NCBI RefSeq assembly: GCF_905171775.1
Contig: NC_053490.1
Span: 89,707,839-89,771,838 of the forward strand
Direction of reading: 5' to 3'
From: Rana temporaria
Taxonomy: Eukaryota > Chordata > Amphibia > Anura > Ranidae
Length of the DNA: 64,000 nt
The notes beneath the pieces were generated by a model that saw only the letters and a program-made list of their open reading frames with translations, was not told the origin of the DNA and made no database searches. This document shows, piece after piece, positions 1 through 10,754 of this stretch (its first letter is position 1; each line of letters begins with the position of its first letter). A program made the translations under genes and the position numbers.

Positions 1-475
1 CATTTCACATCGGAGACCCCATTTCGCATCAGAACTACCCCCATCAGATGCCCTGTTTCACATCAGAAGTCCCCCCCTCCCAATACATCAGAGGCCCCAT
101 TTCACATCATAATTACCCCCCCCCCCCCCCATTTCGCATCAGAGCTACCCCCATCAGATGCCCTGTTTCACATCAGAAGTCCCCCCCCTCCCAATACATC
201 AGAGGCCCCATTTCACATTAAACCCCCCCTCCCCATTGCATCAGCAGCCCCATTTACATTAGAAGTCCCCCCTTTCCCCTCATTACGTTGGAGACCTAAT
301 TTTGCATCAGAAATCCCCCCACTATTACATTAGAAGTCCCCCCCCCCCCATTACGTTTAGAGATATAATTTCGCATCAGAGGTTCCATTTTGCATCAGAA
401 ACCCCCCCATTACATCAGTGGCCCTATTTACATTAGAAGTCGCCCTAGCCCCCCCCCCCCCCAATTACATTTTTA
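1..475. repeat. Degenerate C-rich tandem array with CATCAGA motif
   Basis: Short blocks of the form 'CATTTCRCATCAGA' alternate with runs of 7 to 14 C. A longer unit of about 110 bp is visible: the block at 21 recurs almost unchanged at 131. Later units (from about 230) are more diverged. No coding potential. It abuts the decayed exon copies that follow. Confidence 0.75.
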
Positions 476-494
476 GCAACCTTTTTTGCATGGA

Positions 495-615
495 ATTCTC
501 CTGTGGTTTTTGGAGAAGTGGGTCCTATAGGAGTTCCTATAATTCCAAAGTCTGACGCAGAATTGGGAATAAGTCTAGGTTCCTCGAAATCAGAGTAGAA
601 GACCTCATTGGACTC
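495..615 (-). pseudogene. Inverted decayed copy of part of the SPATA13 large exon
   Basis: Read on the minus strand this gives NEVFYSDFEEPRLIP followed by SDFGIIGTP, clearly matching NEVFYSDSEEPRHIP and SDFGILGTP in the functional exon at about 5610-5735. Homology fades on both sides. I see no splice sites suited to exon use in this orientation, so it is best read as a duplicated, inverted exon fragment about 5 kb upstream of its source. Alternative: a remnant of an inverted local segmental duplication whose flanks have decayed. Confidence 0.8.
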
Positions 616-629
616 GGGCACTACCAACT

Positions 630-1600
630 GGTATCAGATGGTCCTCTTCTGAAGGTCTCTGTTCAACCATGTAGCTTCATTCCTACCAGTATTCGCTTGA
701 GCCGGTTGGCTAATGAGGTCTTCTACTCTTGTTCTGAGGAACCTAGACATATAGCCAGATTCAGGTAGGGCGCCGCATCTTTAAGGCAGCGTAGCGTATC
801 GTATTTACGATACGCCGCCTTAAGTCAGAGAGGCAAGTACTGTATTCACAAAGCACTTGCCTCCTAACTTGCGGCGTAGCGTAAATGGGGCCGGCGTAAG
901 CGCGCCTAATTCAAATGTGGGTTGGGGGGGGCGTGTTTTATGGAAATTTGGTGACCCGACGTGATTGACGTTATTTACGAACGGCGCATGCGCCGTCCGT
1001 GTACATATCCCAGTGTGCATTGCTCCAAAGTACGCCGCAAGGACGTATTGGTTTCGACGTGAACGTAAATTACGTCCAGCCCCATTCACGGACGACTTAC
1101 GCAAACGACGTAAAATTTTCGACGCGGGAACGACGGCCATACTTAACATTGGCTAGGCCAGCTATTTGTTGGAATAACTTTACGCCGGAAAACGCCTTAC
1201 ATAAACGGCGTATCTTTACTGCAACGGGTGCACGTACGTTCGTGAATCGGCGTATCTAGTCCTTTACATATTCTACGCCGAACTCAACGGAAGCGCCACC
1301 TAGCGGCCAGCGGAAAAATTGCACGGCGCAGGCCGTTGTATCTTAGCTAGGTTTAAGTGTATCTCAGTTTGAGCATACACTTAAACTTACGACGGCTTAG
1401 ATTCCAAGTTACGTCGGCGTATCTACTGATACGCCGGCGTAACTATTTGTGAATCTGGCTACTAGTCCCCATTCCACATCAGACTTTGGAATTCTGGAAA
1501 CTCCTCTGAGACCCACTGCCCCAGAGCAACAGAGTCCAAGTTTGGAACTTTACAAACCTGCTTCTCTATCCTTTATATTGTACCACCACCCCAAAGTCAC
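630..1600 (+). pseudogene. Direct decayed copy of the SPATA13 large exon, split by a MITE
   Basis: Bases 630-751 match the functional exon from about 5531 to 5655 (CCTCTTCTGA, CCTACCAGTA, then GCTAATGAGGT and CCTAGACATA). The match stops at a transposon end at 752 and resumes at 1462 (CCCCATTCCA, CAGACTTTGGAATTCTGG), continuing to about 1600 at exon position about 5795. Rejoined across the insert, the alignment is continuous, so the copy existed before the MITE landed. Substitutions and small indels break the reading frame. The part before 752 and the inverted copy at 495-615 both contain the NEVFYS block, so this segment is present three times within 6 kb. Confidence 0.85.
752..1461. mobile_element. 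Family A CpG-rich palindromic MITE, copy 1 (inserted in exon copy)
   Basis: Terminal inverted repeats TAGCCAGATTCA and TGAATCTGGCTA. The interior is full of TACGCC/GGCGTA motifs in inverted orientation, with no transposase. Compared with the intact exon (ACATATTCCCC), the flanks read ACATA before and CTAGTCCCC after the element, consistent with a 3-bp target duplication ATA, diverged to CTA on the right. Three more copies lie at 45079, 48788 and 62208. A 3-bp duplication suggests a PIF/Harbinger-type source (inference). Confidence 0.85.
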
Positions 1601-2294
1601 AGAGAACTCGCTCCCACTTTTCAGCAACCTAGCATGGAGAAGTTATTAATTTATGTATTTGATTTTGTATTCAAAGGGGTTGATTTACTAAAGGCTTGTT
1701 CACCCAAGATGCGATGGAAGGCAAAATGGCTTTTTGTCGTGTCGGTTCACACCACACCATGCAGTACACTTGCAGGCTGGTTGCAATGCAAATCATTTTA
1801 TCACAATGCTACTGAGGTGCATAGAACTGTGGTAAAATGTCACTTGTGACATTCCAATAAAGCTCAGTGAAAAAAAGTAAACATTTCAATACACTGGGAA
1901 CGGCACATCTGCACTGCGTGAAACGACAAATGTGAAAGGGTCCTCGGGAAGTGGGCTGTTTACTTTCAAAAGGAATTTTCCCTTAACTGGTTAAAATTCA
2001 CAGAAAAAAAACAGCAATTTTCTTTTAACATTCATTTTTGGAGTGAATGTGCTTGCAGCCCTGGAAATCACGCTACTTCCAAGCTGCAGATCAGTGTGAT
2101 ATGAATCTCTGATTTCATTGCGGCTTGTAACTTCATTTAACAGAAGTCCGTGCAAGTTGCATTGAAATTGCAAAAAAAGTAGTGCAGGAACTTTTTTTCA
2201 CTGCGGCTTGAGTTGCAACAATTTGAACGGCTCCGTTTTCGGCAATGCGGTACGACTTGTTATGCGGTTCCAAAAATGTTTGAACAAGATTCCA
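1601..2294. other. Intronic or upstream sequence with repeat fragments
   Basis: No gene seen. A TTGATTTACTAAA end (family F type) lies near 1678. The stretch 2095-2270 resembles 28270-28450 (CTTCTTTAACAG-like and GACTTGAGTCGCA-like motifs), a frog-type element related to the GGCCCC-ended MITEs. Confidence 0.5.
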
Positions 2295-2297
2295 TAA

Positions 2298-3859
2298 TGC
2301 CGCGTACACACGATCATTTTTCGGCATGAAAAAAAAAACAAAGTTTTTCCAACTTCATCATTAAAAACGACGTTGCCCACACACCATCGTTTTAAAAAAA
2401 TGATGAACAAAGCGCGGTGACGTATAACACGTACGACAGCACTCTGAAGGGGAAGTTCTATTCGCCTTTGGGCTGCTTTAGCTTAATCCTTGTTGGTAAA
2501 AGACAATTTGCGCTTTTCTGTCTGTTACAGCGTGATGAATGTGCTTACTCCATTATGAACGATAGTTTTACCAGAACGAGCGCTCCCGTCTCATAACTTG
2601 CTTCTGAGCATGCGCGGGTTTAAAACGTAGTTTTAGCCCACACACGATCATTTTTTACTACCTGAAAAACGACGTAGTTTAAAACGACGTTAACCACTTG
2701 CCGACCGCCGCATGTATATGTACGTCCACAGAATGGCACGTACAGGCAGATGGGCGTATTCCGCGGGTCGGGGGTCCGGTCGGGACCCCCCCCCCCCCCC
2801 CGCTACATGCGGCGGTCGGATTCCCGCGGGGAGCGATCCGGGACGACAGGCGCGGCTATTTGTTTATAGCCGCTCCGTCGCGATCGCTCCCCGGAGCTGA
2901 AGAACGGAGAGAGCCGTATGTAAACACGGCTTCCCCATGCTTCACTGCATCGATCGAGTCATCCCTTTTATAGGGAGACTCGATCGATGACGTCAGTCCT
3001 ACAGACACACCCCCACCCCCCTACAGTTGTAAACACACACTAGGTGAACCCTAACCCCTACAGCGCCCCCTGTGGTTAACTCCCAAACTGCAACTGTCAT
3101 TTTCACAATAAACAATGCAATTTAAATGCATTTTTTGCTGTGAAAATGACAATGGTCCCAAAAATGTGTCAAAATTGTCCGAAGTGTCCGCCATAATGTC
3201 GCAGTCACGAAAAAAAACCTTGATCGCCGCCATTAGTAGTGAAAAAAAAAATGTATAAAAATGCAATAAAACTATCCCCTATTTTGTAAACGCTATAAAT
3301 TTTGCGCAAACCAATCGATAAACGCTTATTGCGATTTTTTTTTTTTTTTTTTTTTTTTTTACCAAAAATAGGTAGAATACGTATCGGCCTAAACTGAGGA
3401 AAAATAAAAATGTTATCTATGTTTTTGGGGGATATTTATTATAGCAAAAAGTAAAAAAAATTGAATTTTTTTCAAAATCGCTCTATTTTTGTTTATAGCG
3501 CAAAAAATAAAAACCGCAGAGGTGATCAAATACCACCAAAAGAAAGCTCTATTTGTGGGGGAAAAAGGACGCCAATTTTGTTTGGGAGCCACGTCGCACG
3601 ACCGCGTAATTGTCTGTTAAAGCGACGCAGTGCCGAATCGCAAAACCTGGCCTGGGCATTTAGCAACAAAATGGTCCGGGGCTTAAGTGGTTAAAAAATG
3701 CAGCATGTTCGATTTTTATTTTTTTATTTTTTTATTTTTATTTTTTTATTTTTTTCAGAAGATGAAAAACGATGTGCAGCCCACACACGATCATTTTAAA
3801 TTACATTTTTAAAAACTTCGTTTTTTTTCATGCCGAAAAATGATCGTGTGTATGCGGCA
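2298..3859. mobile_element. Family B MITE (TGCCGCGTACAC ends), copy 1, with nested element
   Basis: Left end TGCCGCGTACACACGATC and right end GATCGTGTGTATGCGGCA are inverted repeats, flanked by TAA on both sides (2295-2297 and 3860-3862). A 3-bp TWA target duplication is the signature of PIF/Harbinger elements. Both ends also carry TTTTTCGGCAT in inverted orientation. The interior is split by a TTAA-flanked element at 2694-3690. Other copies are at 20818, 24101 and 52700. Confidence 0.85.
2694..3690 (+). mobile_element. Family C element, TTAA-flanked, nested in family B copy
   Basis: Bounded by TTAA at 2690-2693 and 3691-3694, with ends CCACTTGCCGACC and GGCTTAAGTGG. A TTAA target is typical of piggyBac-type elements. 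The 3' part (3500-3570) carries AAAACCGCAGAGGTGAT and ACCACCAAAAGAAAGCTC, nearly identical to 59360-59410 in the second family C copy. No intact ORF; a run of 22 T lies at 3339-3360. Confidence 0.8.
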
Positions 3860-3862
3860 TAA

Positions 3863-4193
3863 GTGTATGAACAGTTTTAGTTGTATGTTAGCTAGCTAGT
3901 ACTATTTGTTCTCAATGAATCTCCCCTTTCTAAATACATCCAGCAGACTTTTGCAGCCTACAGCTTTTCCTTGTGGGACCACAGCTGGAGAGCCACAGGT
4001 TGTTAAAGACTGATTTACAATGTAAGACGTTCCTGCATTATGTCACTATTCAAAAAAACGTTAGAAAGTTCCACTTGTCAGCAAACGGATGAAGGCTTCA
4101 TGTTTAGGCACCCCCCCATCCCCCCCCCTCCCTTTTCCTTGGAAAGAATTGTTTGAGAAGATTTACTAAATGCTGGCTTTGTTTTTTTTTTAA
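3863..4193 (+). other. Intron upstream of the large SPATA13 exon
   Basis: No gene or recognised repeat. A pyrimidine tract at 4179-4191 precedes AAAG and CAAGCAG, plausible acceptor sites (AG near 4195 or 4204) for the exon that carries the start codon. The exact 5' boundary of that exon cannot be fixed from this sequence. Confidence 0.4.
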
Positions 4194-4226
4194 AGGGCAA
4201 GCAGAAGACTGCAGTGGCGCAGCTCC

Positions 4227-4301
4227 ATGCAGACAATAGACGTGGAAGAGAAGACACAAAGGCTTGCAACGGATGGCGCTCTAGATGTTCAAATCTGCTG
4301 A
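4227..4301 (+). promoter_or_regulatory. Upstream ORF in the frame of SPATA13, closed by TGA
   Basis: An ATG at 4227 opens 24 codons ending in TGA at 4299-4301, 54 bases before the first in-frame ATG of the main ORF. It is in the same frame as the main ORF. If transcribed as 5' leader it could reduce initiation at the main ATG. Alternatively the region is partly intronic, depending on where the acceptor lies. Confidence 0.4.
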
Positions 4302-4355
4302 TGCTGTTACATTGATGTTGTGAGGAGCATAGATCGAGTCTACCCTAATGCTCAC

Positions 4356-5972
4356 ATGGTCGAGAGTATGACGTCACCCTCCAAGGGCTGTGGGAACGGA
4401 CCAGGAGTTACCTCTCAAGTCATTGACAAAAGTGTTTCGAGAACTTCTCAAGACAGCTGTCACAATGGAGCTCTTGACAACAAAGAAGACTCCCAGGAGG
4501 ATCAGAGCCCCTCCAAGTCGTCAAATGTATTCACCAGCCCAATACAGCGGTCCACCCCTAATGGCGAGAGGCCCCGTTCAATGATGGGCATGGGCAACTC
4601 ATCAACATGGAATGCTTTGTCATCTTTGCGGAAGATGGGTTCGTTCAAAAAGCTAAAATCATCTGTTCTGCAAGGAATTCAGGCTAAAGAAAATGCTAAT
4701 AATTTAAGTGATGCAGAAAACGGGGGTGATATGCAGAAGCGCCTGTCTTCTGATGGAGTTATAAGTTGTCAAACAACCTGCAGGATATCGGCCTCAAGAT
4801 CCATGCAGGATCATTTTAATGTGACGGATGGCCTGCAGTCGGATGGGTCTGATGTTGAGGAGTCCGATGACACGTTTTTGAGGAGCACCCATCGATCTCG
4901 CAGTATCAGACGTGCCTATGGAGCTGGTCGAATCAACTTATTGGATAAGGACAACGTCCGCGTATCAAACAGTCCCCTTAAGCTTTCGCCTATTGGGCGG
5001 GAGAAAAATGTCTGTGAAATTATTGTGAAAAACTCGGACAGCAACAAAATTATTTACAGAAGGAGTAAAAGTACAGACAACCTCAACTTTCTCAAAAAGA
5101 GCTCTTTCAAAAGGAAATCTACCTCTAACCTTACGGATGTAAAATCTAACAGCGAAAAGGAGATCATCCAGAAAAGCCAGATAAATACGTCTGCAGATAC
5201 CAATAATCTATCTGGGACTCCAGAGAGACAATCCAAACGGTGGAGAAGCCCAATCAGGGCAAAGGACTTTGACAGAGTGTTAAAAATCATGAGCAATGTT
5301 ACTGAGGGCAATTGGAAAAAAGAGAGTAGCAAAGGCAGCTCTCCCACCAACGAAGAATGTCGCCGAGGTCGGCCGAACAGCCGATTACATGATGATTATT
5401 CCAGGAGAGTATCCAGCAGCGCGGACACAGAAAGGAGGAGATGTATATTTGGTCCACATTCCCCCTCATCTGAGACAAATTTGTGTCTAAGCTCCCCTCG
5501 GACTAACGTGGACAGTCCATCCTTTGAGACTGATATCAGATTGTCCTCTTCTGAGGCCCTCTCTGTTAAGCGTTGTAGCCTCTCTCCTACCAGTAGTAGC
5601 TTAAACCAATTGGCCAATGAGGTATTCTACTCCGATTCCGAGGAACCTAGACATATTCCCCATTCCATATCAGACTTTGGAATTCTGGGAACTCCTGTGA
5701 GACCCACTGCCCCAAAGCCACAGAGCCCAAGTTCGGAACTCCGCAAACCTGCTTCTTCTATCCTTTATACTAATCACCAAAGCACTTTATCGTTGAGCTC
5801 CATGGAAAGTGATGAGCGGGCAGAACTGGGCACCGTAAAAGCAGATAGGAGTCCGCATTCCTTTAAGGATACCATTAAACATACTTACTCTGATGATGGG
5901 AATGAGGACAGTGGAATAAGCAGCCAGTCTCAACTGAGCCTCAACGTGGTTAATGAAGAAAAACAAGAAGCG
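4356..5972 (+). CDS. SPATA13: SPATA13 (ASEF2), large N-terminal coding exon
   Basis: SPATA13 is a Rho-family exchange factor acting on Rac1 and Cdc42. It is activated by binding APC and acts in the cytoplasm and at the cell edge. This exon encodes 539 residues of the long-isoform N-terminus. It is serine-rich and predicted disordered, with no SH3 or DH motif. Visible blocks are WNALSSLRKMGSFKKLKSSV (about residues 85-104), RRSKSTDNL (235-243, a possible basophilic kinase site) and NEVFYSDSEEPRHIP (421-435). The open frame extends upstream to 4302, but the codon at 4320 is GTG, not ATG. The first ATG is 4356 (C at -3, G at +4); a second at 4368 has A at -3. The exon ends at 5972 on the donor GCG|GTAAGG in phase 0, matching the acceptor at 47944. 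Read-through would stop at 5991-5993. The assignment rests on the downstream exons and remembered similarity of the SLRKMGSFKKLK block. The paralogue ARHGEF4 is less likely. Confidence 0.85.
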
Positions 5973-7871
5973 GTAAGGACCAAAAGTTTTTAGTTCTGAC
6001 TCCATTTCATTCTCAAATTGGGTCCTCAGTTTAGGTTTTCGGGTTAATTTTGCTTAATAGGGAAAATATGTGATCATTGCTATAATATTGTTGTTGGTAC
6101 GGGCATACGTGTTTTTATTGTTCTGATGTCTAGACACCCTTGCCAACACATGTCACCAACTATCCGAATGGGAAACCATATGATCTGCTGAGAACACCCA
6201 AACCGGTTCACTTATTCCTTACAAAGTTGGTTGATTTGGTGTGTCTGCTTACACCTGAAGGTGACAATAGACAATGGGGTTGGACAGTCATCATTTACTG
6301 TCTATGGCCTTCTTGACCTTTCCGACTATTCTGTCAGATATTTGCTTTTATTTAGCTAGCCCAACAAAGCTTGACATATGCAAGTGAGTGAGCGGGTTGA
6401 TGGCGTTAACCAGTGATCTTTTTTTATCTCCCAGAGATATTTTACAATGTGTGTGATTAGCCTCTACTTTAATAAGTAGAACTAACAGCAAAACATGCTT
6501 TGTTTCATTTTGAATAGTGTAGGAGAGGTTTATAACCCCTGCTGGTTTTTGTGTGGCCATCAGCGTCCTATTAGGGAGATTTTCTTTCACTTCCTGGCCA
6601 AAACAGCCTTTCACTAGCCAAAACAGGAAGTGAGAGGAAATTCATGCAAAATTGGGGAATGCCAGGTTGCCACCAGAACTAGTGTCCCCAATGGAAGATT
6701 TCCTCTCTACTCTTGTTCTGGTGACAACCAACATTTGGGATTTTCTTGAAGTTTCACTCTGGGTGAGAATGGTAAACGGGACTATTAGGGTGAATCTACC
6801 TAACGGGGGCACAAGCGGCAATTAAAACCTGACGGGTCTCCTGGTCCCTCTCTACTCCTATCTAGAATTAAAGAAAGCCGTTTTGCTTTTAGTTGTACGT
6901 TCCCCTTTCTCCATGGAACCAGAGACACCATCTTTCCCTTTGTAGCAGAGACATCAAAATTTTGAATTCTACTTTGACAGTGGTGTTTCATGCACAGATT
7001 TTATACATGTCTTCTAGTGACTATCTGTATATTAGAATGCAGTCAACAAGACTGCTATTATAGGTTTAATTCGCCTTATTTTGTTAGTAATCACAATGAC
7101 CATGCAGATAGACTTGAACTGAATAAGTGTGCCAAAACCCAAGGAATAAAATGTAATACATTGCAGGTTACCAATCCTCAGGTGTGGTGGCTGCATTGGG
7201 GTTCTTTTATTTTCACCCGGTGGCCTCATCGGTACAACACTTCCTGTCCTATGGTGACAACACCCACTCGCTGTACTCTGTAGTCTATACAGGAGCAGCA
7301 TTGCGGTCCCAGAACAGTGAATCCAATGGCAGTTAGATGTACCTTCACCTGGAATCGGGAACCAGTGATGTTGGGGAGGGGGTGGCTGCCATTTAATGAC
7401 TTGTTTGTAGAGGTGTGGACTTGCTCCTATACCTAGAGACCCAACAGTGGAAGATGAACGGAGACCAGACTTTCAGTCTACACTGGCTGCATACTTGTTC
7501 TGGGTTAGACAGGAGTGCCAACCTCTTTATTTTGTTCTTGCAGGTTCCACTTCGATGTTTACCTTCCACTCTTATTTTTAAAGCAATTCCTTTATATAAC
7601 CTGTAGATCAGTCTTGGTTAATGTGTAACATGGTGCACACAGAAACTCTGTCAGTATTATACAGAGTAAAGAGGTGTACGACAACCCGTACCAAACAGAT
7701 TTAATTGAAGTCACATGCTGACGGTGAATTCTGATTGCATCATTTGGGTTACTTCATGTTGTCCTTCACCTTCTAGAGTAAACTTGCATGTGAGCTTGGA
7801 GTTTTGAGTGTGAATTGATTTACTGTCCAGGAGAAAAATACATTTGAAAGGTCACTCGATGTTGCATTCAC
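5973..7871 (+). other. Start of the 42-kb SPATA13 intron, largely unique
   Basis: The donor GTAAGG is at 5973. No gene is seen. The stretch of about 6350-6850 contains a dispersed motif (GGGAGATTTTCTTTCACTTCCTGGCC, AAAACAGGAAGTGAGAGG, AATAAAAACCTG-like) shared with 32030-32210 and 32940-33060, and partly with 23190-23300. This marks an unnamed interspersed repeat. The rest shows nothing I recognise. Confidence 0.55.
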
Positions 7872-7875
7872 TTAA

Positions 7876-8303
7876 AGTGGTTGTAAAGCCTGAATGTTTT
7901 TTAACCTTCTAGGTGCTGCTTCCCCCACAGGCCCCCCCCCTCCCCTCCTTACAATACTTACCCGAGCTCCCTCTCCATCCAGTGATGTGCACAAGGGCCT
8001 CGGCTGTCCCGTGACTCCCTCTCCTCATTGGCAGGAGCTGCTGTCCATCACAGCCCATGAGCCAATGTAGGGGAGAGCGGGAGGTGGGCAGAGCCTCGTC
8101 TCTGTGTCCTATGGATGCATAGAGTAGGGCTAGGGAGCAAGCACGCACCAGTGCCCCCATAGCGTGTGGCTTGCTATTGGGGGCACTGGTCAAGGTGGGG
8201 AGGAACCAGGCGTGCTGGCGGGGGACCTGAGAAAAGGATCGGGGCTGTATGTATGACATGCTTTTTGTTCTTTAAAATAAAAAGCAGAACCTTTAGTACC
8301 ACT
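7876..8303. mobile_element. TTAA-flanked MITE (family J), copy 1
   Basis: TTAA at 7872-7875 and 8304-8307. Left end AGTGGTTGTAAAGCC, right end AGTACCACT. The interior has the 'GCCAATG...GGGAGAGC' and 'ATGGATGCATAGAG' motifs that recur at about 23760, 24800, 28490, 29700 and 51100. No ORF of interest. Confidence 0.7.
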
Positions 8304-9116
8304 TTAACAATCATATCAATCTATCTACTTTCCTACGATCAGGTTTTGCATCCAGATTAGAGGTCGACCGATATATCGGTCGGCCGATATATCGGCCGAT
8401 ATTTCGCGTTTTTAAAGATATCGGCATCGGCCGATTATTGGGTAAATTTAGGCCGATTGTCTAGGATCTGTGCTGGGTGGAATTCTTCCGCCTGCCTGCC
8501 CGCCCGCTCGTCGCCCGCTCGCTGCTATCTGCTGACTATATTTTTTTCCGTTTAGGAAGTCTGCAGCCAACCAGCGGGCCGGTAACAGCCAATCGGCGGC
8601 CGCCGCTGCAGACTTCCTCCACTGTAAAAAAAAATGTCCCCTGACGTGCTGCGCGCCCTGCCTCTGCCTACAAATTCTAGAATGCAGCACGGGCCGGTAA
8701 CAACCAATCGGCGGCCGCCGCTGCCGTCATTCTCCACTCTGGAAAAAAACGTCCCCTGACGTGCTGCGCGCCCCGCCTCTGCCTACAAATTCCAGAATAC
8801 AGCACGGGCCGGTAACTGTCAGCCCGCGCTGCATTCTGGGGCTTGTAGGCAGAGCGTGCAGCACGTCAGGGGACATTTTTTCCAGAGTGGAGAATGACGG
8901 CAGCGGCGGCCGCCGATTGGTTGTTACCGGCCCGCTCTGCATTCTGGTGATTGTAGGCAGCACAACAGGGACAAATGGAGCTTTGTGGATAGAGTGCTAA
9001 TATCGCCCTTCCTTCTGTTTTAGCACTGCTCAGCGCTCAGGAGTAGGCAATACAGAAATTTGGCCACAAGAAATGAGACAATGATCAGCAGCTGCAAAAA
9101 AAAAAATGTAAACATC

Positions 9117-9321
9117 AAAACAAAGTAGCAACTATTGAAAGTCCCTAAGTCCAATATAATACTGCAGCAGCGCCATTTCCAAACAAACGTTTGAAAAACA
9201 AAACAAACTTCTATATAATCAATATAGAAGTTTGTTTTGTTTTTCAAACGTTTGTTTGGAAATGGCGCTGCTGCAGTATTATATTGGACTTAGGGACTTT
9301 CAATAGTTGCTACTTTGTTTT
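9117..9321. repeat. Perfect 100-bp inverted repeat with 5-nt loop
   Basis: Arm 9117-9216 and arm 9222-9321 are reverse complements by my reading, separated by AATCA. Markers are CAAAGTAGCAACTATTG on the left and CAATAGTTGCTACTTTG on the right. It lies inside the hAT-like element. Confidence 0.9.
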
Positions 9322-9399
9322 ACTGTCTGTTTTGACGAAAGGAGCTTTCTTGTGCTAGGCTAGAAGATGCAATGGAGCCTGGAGCGCTCCGCTGGTGGG

Positions 9400-9800
9400 C
9401 ATTGATGAGGTGGCAGTGAATGACATTGGGCTGTACTGGTGGGCACTGATGTGGTGATGCACTGGTGGGCACTGATGTGAGGCACTGATGTGGTGATGCA
9501 CTGGTGGGCACTGATGTGGTGATGCACTGGTGGGCACTGATGTGGTAATGCACTGGTGGGCACTGATGTGGTGGGCACTGGTGATATGCGCTGGTGGGCA
9601 ATGATGGGATGCACTGGTGCATTGGTGGGCATTGATGAGGTGGCACTGATGGGCTGTACTGGTGGGCACTATCGTGGAACTTCTGGACACTGATAGGCTC
9701 CACTGGTGGGTACTGATGAGGTTGCACTGGTGGGCACTAATGGATACTGATAGGCTGCACTGATGGACTGCACCAGTGGTCACTGACAGGCTGCACCCCA
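9400..9800. repeat. Minisatellite of CACTGGTGGGCACTGATG type
   Basis: Irregular tandem units of about 18-32 bp built from CACTGGTGGGCACTGATGTG. The long Pro/His/Ser open frames on the minus strand are by-products of the repeat, not genes. Confidence 0.85.
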
Positions 9801-10010
9801 CCTCTCCACCCTAAACAATTATCTCCTCCCCACCTCTCCACCCTAGGTTTTTTGAGATGAAGGGAAAAAAAAGAAAAAAAAGAAAATCGGCCTAAAATAT
9901 CGGCCTAAAATATCGGCCACACATATCGGCCATCGGCCACCCCGATTTCCAAATATCGGCATCGGCATCGGCCAGAGAAAAACACATATCGGTCGACCTC
10001 TAATCCTGTT

Positions 10011-10750
10011 TTTCTCAGAACTGATTGATGAAACATTCTGGGGAATTCAGTAAAGCACTGCCAACAGTTTTCTGGCACTATGGCCCTTGAAAAATGGCTT
10101 GCGCTCGATAAAAAACAAAAAAAATATTGGCTGATTTTGGTAACTTTACCGACATATGGCAGATTCGGGTAGTTCCTAATTGCACCAAATTTTTCAAATG
10201 GGTGCCAATAAAGCACCAAAATCAAAAATAATTACCTCCAGTTCATAAATGACGAAACTGGAAGACCTACTGTGAGTTGGTGTACAGAGACGGGAAGATT
10301 GCCTGTCCCTGTTCGCAGTGTTGTTAGGGACACTGTTGGCTGACAGCCTCCTAACAACCAATGATGCTGCAGTGAGTGTAAGCTAAGACTCTAATTCCCC
10401 ATCAAGTCTGCTCACCTGTTGTAAATCACAACAGGCAGTGGGTGAATTCTATAGCCAATAGTAAACTGTGTGTACTGGCTAAGGATCCGCCCACTGGCTG
10501 CTGTCAATCACAAAGGGAGCAGATTTGATGGAGATCTAGTGTCTGGGAGTCAATTCTACACACCCTCCATTCCCTGGTACAAAGCTTCCAGCTGCTGTGC
10601 TGTGTGTCAGGTGCAGCGACGGGTAGGAAGCGCAAGACCACCAAGGATGGGAGTGTTCATATGGATACCCCAGTCTCCGTACACCTCCACACTCGGTGTG
10701 TGTCCCCTGAGTGTCTGCAACAGGTAAATAAATATGTCGCCCAACATTCA
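10011..10750 (+). other. Intronic sequence without recognised gene
   Basis: Nothing identifiable beyond short repeat-like blocks. The open frames are short, with no family motif. Confidence 0.4.
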
Positions 10751-10754
10751 TCTT

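Larger units (their letters stand above)
8358..10002. mobile_element. hAT-like element with TAGAGGTCGACCGATAT ends
   Basis: Inverted ends TAGAGGTCGACCGATAT and ATATCGGTCGACCTCTA, subterminal ATATCGGCCGAT repeats, and a flanking 8-bp duplication ATCCAGAT / ATCCTGTT (6 of 8 identical). It is non-autonomous. Inside are a direct duplication of about 122 bp (8636-8757 and 8758-8820) with an inverted copy (8820-8960), the hairpin at 9117-9321 and a minisatellite at about 9400-9800. Confidence 0.8.

Noticed and set aside
3461..3694. Frame with KNRRGDQIPPKESSICG, also seen at 59260
   Set aside because: The shared peptide reflects the conserved 3' module of family C. The two copies end differently and sit in a non-autonomous element, so coding is unlikely.
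4320..4355. Start of SPATA13 at 4320
   Set aside because: The codon is GTG and lies only 18 bases after an in-frame stop; the first ATG in frame is 4356.
9320..9801. Minus-strand His/Pro/Ser-rich frames of 90-148 codons
   Set aside because: Derived from the CACTGGTGGGCACTG minisatellite inside a hAT-like element.
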